In this document: positions 44,901 through 56,860 of the stretch, in pieces
Position numbering within the stretch: the first letter of the stretch is position 1
Layout of the letters: each line of letters opens with the position of its first letter
Assembly: GCF_037975245.1 (NCBI RefSeq)
Contig: NC_092578.1
Span: 1,612,001 to 1,676,000 of the forward strand
Source: Apostichopus japonicus
Lineage: Eukaryota; Echinodermata; Holothuroidea; Aspidochirotida; Stichopodidae
Length of the DNA stretch: 64,000 bases
Reading direction: 5' to 3'
The notes under the pieces: generated by a model
Seen by the model: only the letters and a program-made list of their open reading frames with translations
Database searches by the model: none
What the model was told of the DNA's origin: nothing
Made by a program: the position numbers and the translations under genes

Positions 44901-47900
44901 GTGCAGTACTGTGTGCCGACTGTGTGTGCAGGCTGTTTGCAGGCTGTGTGCAGGCGGTGTGTGTAGTACTGTGAGTGCAGGCTACAGTATGTGTTCAGTA
45001 CTGTCTGTGCAGACTGTCAGCTGTGTTTGCAGTGCTTTGAGTGCAGGCTGTGTGTGCAATATTGTGTGCAGGCTGTGTGTGCAGGCTGTGAGTGTAGTAC
45101 TGTGTGTGCAGTACTGTGTGTGCAGTACTGTGTGCAGTATTGTGTGTGAAGGCTGTGTATATAGTACTGTGTGTGTAGGCTGTGTGCAGGTTGAGTGTGT
45201 AGGCTGTATGTGCAGGCAATGCATGCAGTACTGTGTGTGGTGCAGGCTGTGTACAGGCTGTGTGTGTAGTACTGTGAGTGTAATGTGCAGGGAATAATTT
45301 GATGGGGAAGGGGGTTGTAAGTAGTTATATAGGTGAAACCTTGTGTGTAGATTTAATTATACTGTAGACCTATTATACTGCTTAAAATCAAATATGCATC
45401 AGAAAGTACAAATTTATGAGGAGGATCTCTAGATCTTCTCCCTTTACATAGGTGTCAGCTTTTACCTCAAAGATGCCACAGCCACACTCCTCATTTTTGA
45501 ATCCTACATTCCAACCCTGATAGCCTCCTTTACAGTTGTTATGCCACTTTATGTTACTTTTCCCAGTTGCACTACCCTTGATTGTTTGTTTGTGGTTGAG
45601 AGGGGGGAGGGAGGGGTGAGGGAGGGAGGGGGTCTAGTGGAATGAGATAATGTTGTTGTTTATCCCTTGCCAATGTGGAGCAGTCCAACTAACGATGTGA
45701 CTGTCTTTTCACCCAAGTGTACTGTAATTGGGAGGCAAGAAGAAATATTGTTCTGGGTGCAACGTTCTTTCTACATTTATATTACAAAGTTACGTCTTTA
45801 TGACAAATTTTCTGCCCCATTCTCCCGGTTTTATCCTGAGTTGCTGCACCAATATGTGTTTTAATGTAATATTGCCCGTAGCATGGAATGTTTGTAAATG
45901 TCTCTGCATGAATATGTTGAAATAAAAAAGTATGAGCCCAAGGGAATGTTAATTCAAATTATTGTCATCTTCTTTGGTGAGAAACAGTCCTGATTCTCCT
46001 GAATGTTGATTGAAATTGAAAGTAATTCATAAATTGCTATACACACAATATTGTGAATTATTCAAATGATACAATGATGTGAATATTCATGAATATAAAA
46101 GTGGAGCTCAGTACCTTGTTCATTATGGGGATGTTGGGGGGGGGGGGGGTTAGGGGTGGGCTTTAAGGTAAAAGGAGAGATCAGACCAGTCATTTACAAT
46201 TTGACTTTCAGTAATCAAATCTTATTCATAGTGATGGAAAATGAAAGTCTGTTCATGAATGCAGACCTTCTTTTTTAAAATCCAAAATCTCTGTAACCAG
46301 AAAGGAGAGAGAGAATGGGCTATCACCTGGCAGGCAATGAACTGCTAAATGTTACTACAGACAGTAGGCTTTGCAGGTTTGGTTGATGACAAGATGTCAT
46401 TAATTATTAATTTTTATTTTACTGTATGTCAGTACAGGAAACCCAATTCTCTCTTTCCGGCTTTCTATATACAATTTATTCAACTAGTAATCTACACAGT
46501 CTACAGCTTGGCAAAACTTTAATTAGCATCGTACAGTAGGTACAGTAGTTTCACTTAAATTGCACAATCAAGTCACAGTGTGAATTTCAATTACTGTAGA
46601 ACCTTTCGTCGTAGTATTGACTTGAATTGGGACTGTAACTTATTGGAGTAGCCTCCCCCCCCCAAATATATGCAGAATATGATCTGTAGAATTGAAATCC
46701 CATATGGTGAGACACTTGTCCCAACTGGTACGGGCACTTGTAATTTACATGTTCAGGAAGTCAATAATATATCTTATTTATTAGATCTATACATATGTTC
46801 TTTTGGATAGATGACATGGGGACTACGTATACACATGAAATTGTAAATTGGAATGAGTGTTTAGAATTGAGACAGATTAATGATACTTTTGTACTGCATT
46901 GTGCAGTTACTGTATTCAATACTGTATGTCAGTACACGTGTACTGTAGGGTACAGTAATAGATCTGTGCAATATTGAAAGATGTATGATTTTGGCACTGA
47001 ACTAGTACAATACACAATAATACAATACAAATGGAAAGAGAGAGATACAGTACTGCACATGTATCATTATTGAACATAACATGCATACTTAAGTTTGATA
47101 GTTACAAAACATGATGTACAGATGTACCACATACTGTATGCATTGAAACTTTCGTCCCGATTTCATTTCCTGATGTGTGTTTTAACTCAAGATGTTTATA
47201 GTCTTGGTTTTACTTGAGGACATGCCATACTACCTTTTCTATAGTTGACATCCATTGGATTGATCTGCATCACTGGTTCAAATATTCTTCCCTGGATGGT
47301 GTGTCGGCTCAAACATTTACTTTTTGTGCTAAATGTTGTTCTGATGGTCCATTGGTCCAAACAGTCAATGATAGGATGATATCAGAAAGTCAGCAATGAG
47401 ATCATTTGGTTAAGAAACTGCATTAAATTTATCTAGTCATGCTGCACTCACGTACTGTACTGTAAAATTTACATTTAACCAACAGAGCAGGAGTTACATT
47501 ACATATATACACTGTAAATCCATGACATCAAATATGTTTGCCATTACAGTATAAGTATACATAGCATGGTTTGAAATGACACTGCAACAAAACGGCGTAA
47601 GTAAACCACTGGCTTGTCCACTACAAATCATTATTAGTATGGACCAATGAATTTTCAGACTAATGAGCCTACATTTATAGCCGAACATGTTATTAAAGGT
47701 GAACATGTTGTTGTAGGTGAACATGTTATTATAGGTGAACATGTTGTTATAGGTGACAATGTTGTTATAGGTCTACATGTTGTTATAGGTGAACATGTTG
47801 TTATAGGTGAACATGTTGTTATAGGTGAACATGTTGTTATAGGTGAACATGTTGTTTTAGGTGAACATGTTGTTATAGGTGAATATGTTGTTATAGGTGA

Positions 47901-50900
47901 ATATGTTGTTATAGGTGAACATTTTGTTATAGGTGAACATGTTGTTATAGGTATACATGTTGTTATAGGTGAACATGTTGTTATAGGTATACATGTTGTT
48001 ATAGGTGACCATGTTGTTATAGGTCTTCATGTTGTTATATGTCAATATTTTGTTATAGGTCAATATGTTGTTATTAGTCAATATATTGTTATATATCATG
48101 TTGGACTGCTGGACATTTGGACCATTGAGTGTTTGGATCCAGTGGTTGTTATCATATAGATTGCATTTATGTAACAGCCCTGGAAATGGAAGCTCAGAGC
48201 AGTCTCAGTAGTATAAGAGATTCCTAAAATCTGTTGAAGTCTGCTACTGGATCAGGACTGTGCTGTGGATATCGGTTGTGCATCGTCTAATTTCCTGCAT
48301 CCTAGACGTCGGAAAGTCAGTCAAAATGGTCCCTCTTCTTTTGCTGGACAGTTCTAAGCATGCACTACTGCATGCTCAAGTAGAAGCAACAAAAGTATTG
48401 ATATATAAGTTATCGGATAATATCCTTGATGTAATGAAAATATTATCTATTCGTCTAATGCAAACTGTTTCTTGCCAAAAATATGATTCAGTGTTTGAGG
48501 TTCAATTTAGAACAAGCAGAAATCATTGCCAAGAAAGTGGCACGGTTGATGTGAACTTCTGTCTGATTGGATGTTTAATGTTATATAGTTTTGTACATGA
48601 CGTGTAAAGAAACAAACTTTCACAGTAGCCTACAGTATCATTCTCGTAAGCACTTTGTCAAAAGCAATGCTGCCAGGCTGCGTGGGACATGCTTATTTTG
48701 ATGTCCCACGCTTATTTTGTGATCCACGTTTCACCACAACAGGCAATGCTGGTCCTTTGTGAGATAGATTCAGCACTTGATTCTGCTATTAGTTTGTTTG
48801 ACAAACTGCCCTAAAGTGTTCTTTTAACGTACAGTAAATATGGATGTTGATGAAATAAAACAGTATTGTCAATTTTGATTTTTGTGTGTGTGGATACACC
48901 TACAGTACAGTAAAGCACAGTAGGTGGAACAAATGATGAACTGCCTTTGGGATGTTTATGTTAATGTTAGGAAAGTATTTGGCCTCAATTTGGAAAGTAA
49001 AAGCTGGTGACTAATAGTTTCCTTCCTTGAAAGTTTTCGTAGGTACCGTCATACATGCTGTTGTATTGGTTATACTTCCTTGCCAAAACCCAAGGCAGGA
49101 TAATGACGTGGACCACATTCGGTGAATTGTTTTGTGGCTACTATATACCAAAAAGATGGTAACATTTTAACATTACACCATGATTATATAGTGTACGCAC
49201 ATACATGATGGGAGAATTTGAACTTTCCCCATGAGAGGATTCATCTTTGCAAAAGTACCCAACTTCAACTGTTGTAAAACCAAACTGGTTTTTTGACCAG
49301 AATTAACTCTGAAATTTGTAAAGACCTTTAAATGTTACACTTGGATACATGTATGAACACCTCTACTTCGACCTGTTGAAAGTTTCATGTTTAAGTAGCT
49401 TTTTGAGCTTGATCGATTTTTTCCCCATTCCTTTCAGGAGGGGGTGGGGGAGGGGTAAGATGTTTAGATTTAAGCCATATATACTGAAAGAGGGGTATCA
49501 TATGGGTTAATCCATGACCCTGTGGTTACCAACATCTGTGGGGAAAATGCATTGTTAGAATGAAAGAAAATGTTGTTTCCACCTTAACTACCATATATTC
49601 ATTAACGATATAAACAACAGCATTTGCTATACTTTTATTACGTCGCGCATTGCGTACATGTATGAGTAACATGCATTGATTAAACACGACCAGCGTATAT
49701 GTGTTATGTATAATAAACCAGAGTAAATGAATACAACAAAGCAGGTGTCACATTTTTGGTTTTGTACCCATGTCCTATAAAGATAGCAAACATAGCCTAG
49801 CGAGGCCTACATTATGCCATACTGTTTTTACAGCAGTATAACAGTAAAGTGAAACTGCACTAAACAGAAAACATGATACTGGATTCATATGTTTGCATAC
49901 TGTGTGACTGACACTTCAAAGTTCAAAGTCTTGGTACAGTAGTAGTAAATGTAGCCAGGTAATATACCACAACACCTCTCCCATTATGCTGTGTATTAAT
50001 AGCAAGTTATCAAAAGGCAGTAAAAAAAATATATTAAAAAAAACCTCCATCAGTAACAGCAAGCTATATAAATAGTTTGCGATGAAGGAAAGGATACCGT
50101 TATGATAGCCCTCTTGAATTTGTTAGATTGTCGAAACAATTCTGCATTTTTGATGTACAGTAAGAGTGCCAGAAATAACTTAAAGGCATTGAAGAATCGC
50201 CCTAAACTGCATGCGGCCATCTGAAGAAGTTAACTTTCTGTTGCTTGCAAGTGACGTTTTGTTTGTGTCGCTAAAAAATGCAGACAGTAATGAAACGTGA
50301 TACCTTGTTATATGTACAGTAGCTGGACCTGAGATGTCCATCGCTGTATCGTTTGTATACTGTGCTGTGGGTATTACCGCAGCTGTATGTACTGACTGTA
50401 CACTATTGTCTAATTACCGACGGTAGCAAGCCGTGTGTGTATTTTCTGGGATCGATGGTGGTGTTTAACACTTCTGTTACACCTCATTCGAAAACTAGCT
50501 CAAATTACAGGCATAAGACGTTTCTTTTTGCGCGAGTCTTCACACCCTTTAAGATTGCTCATATCAGGGAGCTGCTACTCTAAGTAGCAGCTCCCTCCTC
50601 GTACTGTATAGGTCTGTATATATGGTACAGTAGATATGTAAATATGAAGAGTAACATCACTTTAATATATATGCACCTTTGGAGGATAAAACTGTCACTT
50701 TTTTGGACAATGGCAAACTTTGTTTATCAGGTGTCCTGTAATCACCTATAGTGAGTTGGGGGAGCAGTGTACAGTTGAATACTAGAGTGGAACGGTGGTA
50801 CATTGCATGCAGAGGAGAAGATTTGACATTTCATTTCAGCATTTTTGAAATTTTATGATCAAAATCTTTCAGCAGGTGGATTACATGTACTGTTATAACC

Positions 50901-51619
50901 TCAGGAGGTGAAGCTGTGTGAACATTGTAACCCTTCTGGCAATATCAGGTTAAATAGAAACATTCTACATTTTTTGGATCTGTATGTCTTTTACAAAGTA
51001 CAAAGTGCGATAGAGTACAACTGGTGTAAGACCTTTGTAAACATTACATATGTATCAAGAGTCAAGATATTGTGGGATGAGGAAGAGGGGATATTTGGAG
51101 GGGGGGGGGGAAAGGGGAGAAGAGGTGGATGATATTGATTATAGGCCTTTTTGCTAAAGGAAACAGGTTTTGCTACAATCTTAGTGTGAAAACCTGAGCA
51201 AGGTAATCAATTTTGTCACTTATTTGTGAAAGAATGAATCCCTCAGGTTAGGATACAGAAAGTAGTTCGAAGAAGCGGTCACTGGGAGGTTACCATCTTG
51301 AAAACGAAAGAGAAACTGGAACTATCTTCTTTTTATTTATGTTGAATGATGGCAGTGTAAACCTCCACTAAACTCCATTTCCTTCCATGGGTGTCTGTCA
51401 TTAGTTCTGTTTAGACCTGTGTAGATCTTATTGTTTGCAGAGAAGTTTCATCGATATTAACCCATCACTCGAGGAGGTTAACACTCTCAGCTTAAAACAT
51501 TGGATCAACTGTCATTTTCGAGGCAGCTACAATACTTTTGTACATGTACAACACAGTACAGAAGGCCTAGTGTGAACTTACAGCTGGAGTTAATTGGCTA
51601 ACAACAGTTGTATAGTTTC

Positions 51620-51674
<55 letters not shown>

Positions 51675-54600
51675 GATAGATATATATATTTTTATGAAAA
51701 GTTCTACTTTTGGAGAATAAGCAGGGTGACAGAAAACTTCTAATAAACAAGAAACAGTCACAAAAAATAGAAAGAGAACATTAAGAGCAAAGGAACAGAT
51801 CGGAAAAAGAAAAGCTGCATGGATGGATCATTTTATGAATCCTCATCTGTTTTAGTCTAAGATGGACAAAATATAGTATTAAGTGTCTCTAAAAACACAG
51901 TGTGATAATTGTACAAAAAATGATGCGATTGATGCGTTCAAAACAGTTGATATGGCGGACACATGTTCAGTTGTGGTCTGCTGGTAAACAGGTGGACTGA
52001 TCGCGATTAAACCATTTTGTCTAGTAGCTCATTAATACTCATTACTGTAAGCATAAAAATTACTGTAAACATCTGTGAGTACTAACATGAAGATAGTGTG
52101 CGTGAGTCATATTACATATGTGGTAAACAGTCCATCAAGGGTAACAGAATACACCCCAAGCCAAGGTCACTTTGAGGTAAAATAAAGCATACAATTACAT
52201 TACATTACAAATGTTCCGTTCCAATTTTTTTACGAGAATAACTTGAGGAGGGAGGGAGGGTAGAAGGGGGGGGGAGGGGTGGAGGGGATAGAAAGACAAT
52301 CATTTTGATAGAGATGTGTGCTTTATTCGTTATGTATTACTAATTCTTTTTGTATTTTTTCCCCCTTTACAGCTGCTAGCCCTTGCAATGATGCCAAGAC
52401 ATGTGGGGCCTGTATCGTGTTGGACCCGTCCTGTGGCTGGTGCACACAAGGAGTATGTCTCTTTTCCCTATTTTGAATTTGGTCAAGGGAGGGGGTAGGG
52501 GAAAAGTGGGAGAAATATCCTTTAGTTTGAAATGATGTACCACAGAGGTTTACAAAGACAAAGAAGATTCAGTTCAAATTTAGTAGCATGTTTTTTCCAG
52601 TGCCCTTGGGCACTGTGTCAAAATTAGGAAACTAAAGGGGCTGCAGCCTAATGCACTGAAGGGGCTGCAGCCTAATGCAGCCAGGCTGTGTAGGATTATA
52701 TTCTTTTCTGCCATACTGTTTCACACAATAGGCAGAAAGCATCGATCTGTAGTAAACAGCTACTTTTAGAGGAAAGAAATGATAGTTCTCAAGTTATACT
52801 ACATATAATATTTTTCGAGCTCTTTAGCAGTATCTTGTTCTTTAGTGCTTGAAAGTTTTGTTTTTGTTATATTGGATACTGTTAAGATGGCAGACTTTAT
52901 GTCGTTTTAGTGAAACCAGATACGATGTTCCTGGAAACATATAAGGATGTCTGTTTACCTGCTGGTACCTGCAGAATTTGGAGCCGTGTCTTTTCAGTGA
53001 AGTTTGTTGTGTGATAGCTTTCATTGTAATGTGAGATGTCGTCTTTGAGTTAGTTTGACCTGAAAGGATTGGGCTTCAATCGTCTCTGACCGAAAGCGGA
53101 TACGGAGTTGACATATTGAGAAGCAGAACGTTTTCATCAATGGAATGTCCTTATGGTGTTCAGAATTCTGTTTAATTATTACAGCTTTCTGAGAAGTTTG
53201 TGGAGGAAGTCCTTACTTACTTCGCTCCCCGCTTACCTGTCTCCCCACAACCTTAGCACCCTATTCTACCGTGTCTAGTATGCCCTGGTAATCTTTTAAC
53301 ACTGTGCACCCTCAGTGACCGGTCATACCCGTGGGGAGACAAGTAATCGGGTCACTCGTAAATATATAAACCAGTAAGTTTTATAATAACTAAAATACAA
53401 GTCCCTAGAGTGTTATCGTTAAATTTTTGGATAAAGCGTCGACTCCATTGACGTGACAGATTTTCTCCAAAATGTTTACGTTGAATTTGAAACATGTCCT
53501 AGCGGATATTTGATTGAATTAAACTTCCACAGACTCTTCTGAAACTTTACCTTGTTATTATCTTGTTATTCCCTGTGGCATTTATAGTCAATTTGTTTGC
53601 TTGTGGAATGTTTGCCGGCAGTTGGTATATCAAATGAATGAAAAATAGACCTTTCATTCTGAAGAATACCACATAGCCGTGGAGACAATTTGATGATGGC
53701 AAACCTCAAAACTGGCAGTTATTAAAGGACATTAGAAGTTCTGCACCTCAGGGTAGATCTATTAAAAGGAACCACTAAACCTTGGCTATTATGTTTAAAT
53801 AGTGCAAAACTTATGACTGATAGTGACCCACCTTCAAAGTTCAGGAAATGAATGGACATGATATGTAATGTTGTACTGGTACCATGAGGGGGGTTATGCG
53901 GTTATCTTTAGGTGGGGGTGAAGTATATATTTTGGGATTGGTTGAATAAATTAGTTTAAGAAGGAAGTGGGGATGTGTGACCAGACAAGCATTCGGGAAG
54001 TGATGGCGTGGTTGAAGAAATAAGTATCGGTAGAAGTTGGAAAAATGCAAAGTTGCTAAAAAGTCTTGGAAAGATACAAGAAGTATCCACGGTTTGGATA
54101 GGACTGGAAAGGATGAAGGAGCTGATGTGGAGGGGGAGGGAAGGGTGGGCAGGGTGGGGGGAAGCATGAAATGCTGGCAGTGGTAGCACTCATCAAGTGT
54201 TTCACACTTAATAGCCACATTATAACTGAATGAAATTTTGAATCACATTAGTCTGTACTTAAAAAAATATTAATAATATTAATAAATATTTCCTTTTGAA
54301 AGTATGAGTCATCATTGTCGTCTTTTAATGTTATTCACAATTTTTACTCAGAACTTCACAGATACCGGCAGTCCTAGATGTGACACCATTCCAAATCTCC
54401 GTATGCAAGGATGCAGTGAATATACAAGTCCTAATAGTTCTTATACGATTGATTTGGTAACTATTTTTTTTTAGTTTCATTAAATATACAAGTCCAAATA
54501 GTTCTTATCATATTGATTTGGTTCCTGTAAAACTTGTTTCTCACCTCAACAATCAAATTGTTGATGTAAATTGACGACAGTAAATTGATGTCGCAAAAAG

Positions 54601-56810
54601 TTTGCAAATGATTAAAATAACGTGCTTCCAGGTTCCTGTTTATGAATTTCAGTCTGTGTTGTTTTTCCGCCTTTCATAGGACAAAGAATTGAGTAATGCA
54701 GGAAACACAACCAATTTAGGTGAAGCTGTACAAGTGAAACCACAGGAAATAACTCTCAAATTGAGACCAGGTAAGTTTACATGGGACTATTTAATCTAAC
54801 TGTAAAAGTTTACCTCATTTGAAGAGTCCCTTTTGGACAAGCCACTGGCAACATTGTTTATCCAGTGGGTTCTGAACTGTGATTTACAAATTTGAGCCCC
54901 AAAACCTTACTTTTGATATGCAGTCATAAGCTTAATGAAGCATTTTGCGTTTTGTCTCCGTTTTCCACTCTTTTGACAAGTCCATCAAGTTTTTTACATA
55001 TATCAATCACAAAACAGCAAACTTAGATATTAGCCAAGTTTTTTTCTCTGCCAAAAGCGTTAATTGGCGAGTACATAAGGACATTTGCAGATCATGAGAA
55101 AAATGTCCTTCGACAATTACACATTTAATATTAATCGCATACAGTTCCCCCAACCCATTAGTTTGAATTCAACCAATCAGAGATCCAGGTTTAGTTAAGA
55201 GCTTGCTAAAAATAGATTCAAACGTCGAGTTGGTAAACTTGTAGAACCAGCGAGCTGGACTCTAACAGCTCCCTGGTACAACTGCCATAGACAATCTACA
55301 CAAATCAATCATGGTGTTGCATTACGTATTGGCCAATTGGCCAGGTGTTGACAAGCTTGCTAGAAGTTTTTGGCATAGCGCATATATACTTACCTGTTGC
55401 ATATGCATGAGCATGTTCTGAGCTCAACAAAACAGATGAAGACGAAGCTGTCAGCATGTGATTTACTTTTGGACAAAGAGCAGGTGCACCATACAGGATT
55501 GATTTGTTAAACAATTTATAATATTAAAACAGGTGTTGAATATTAGATCTAAAAATGTTTTGTGTAAAACAAAAAAGGGTCAGGTTTTGAATCTTGTTTC
55601 AAGATTCATGCTTAGGTTTACACAGCTGTGATGATGATGGTATCACCAGTCCTTAATAACCTTAACAAAAATTTGGAAAATATGTATTTACATTACTCCT
55701 CTCTTACCTGTCATCTTCTGTACTTCCCCATGTACTGTACCTAACTTACTAAATGGTAGCATTATTAGACCTGCACCCCCAACCCCCGCCCCCTACATCC
55801 AGGACTCCGCCCACTTTCTCCCTTTGCCAGATCTGTCATTCAGGAAGTAAACCAACTGTGAGTAAGAGATGAAATAAGTTCACTCACTACACTATAGTAT
55901 GTTACTGGAATGTTCAGTTTTGTTGTGTCTCTGCAATTTCAAAAGTTAGTTTGAATTTCTCATGTTTGACATGCACACACACACACACATGCACACACAC
56001 AAAAAGCCCATGAAGTAAACTTAATGACACCAAGGTGTTATTTTTGTTAGATCTGTAAATGTCACCCAGAAGGCCCATGGGTAATGTTGTTATACAACAT
56101 TAAAGGTAAAAGATATTATCTTATCTTTTTTTGTTTGTTTATTTAGTGACACCTGTATGAACTTGAGATGTCTTGTATCTTCCTTGGCAGGTCAACCTAC
56201 TCAGTTTACATTTCAAGTGAGGCAGGCAGAAGATTACCCTGTTGATCTTTACTACGTCATGGATCTTTCCAAATCGATGGAGGATGATTTGGTCAATTTG
56301 CGGAAAGTTGGAGATATTCTTGGTAAGTGAAATGAGTGTGGACTCGTGAAGACATCTATCTTGGGTGATGAAATTTCATTAGTTTGGACTTGCAAAGACA
56401 TCTATTGCAACAACATTTCATGGGTATGGACTCCCAAAGACATCTGTGGTGACAACATGTCATGAGTATGGACTCCCAAAGACATCTATGGGTGACGACA
56501 TTTCATGAGTATGGACTCCCAAAGGCATCTACAGTGACAACATGTCATGAGTATGGACTCCCAAAGACATCTATGGTGATGACATTTCATGAGTGTGGAC
56601 TCGCAGTGACAGCTATGGTGATGACATTTCATGTAGAATATTTAGTAGTGAAAAATGAAACAATTGGTTTAAATAGGCTAACATAACTTCAGACTGTAAT
56701 TCAGAATTTAAGTTACATAAGTGTGAATGCAATGACTGTGAGTCTGGATCTTGGTTAAGGCTGTCTTTGGATCCTGTTTAATTTCTTAATCTTGATAATG
56801 ATTGGAAAAG

Positions 56811-56860
<50 letters not shown>

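Noticed and set aside
44667-45297. Cys/Val-rich open frames (99 and 146 aa)
   Set aside because: Produced by the degenerate TGTGCAG repeat; overlapping frames in two phases and on the opposite strand are equally open.
47647-48159. 170-aa plus-strand open frame as a gene
   Set aside because: It lies almost wholly in an 18-bp minisatellite, which keeps several frames open on both strands. No splice signals or homology support it.
48260-48607. 115-aa plus-strand open frame in integrin intron 1
   Set aside because: No recognisable domain and no splice or poly(A) support; compatible with chance in a 16-kb intron.
56462-56686. 74-aa open frame ([10 protein letters not shown]...)
   Set aside because: It is a translation of the 40-48-bp tandem array in an integrin intron.
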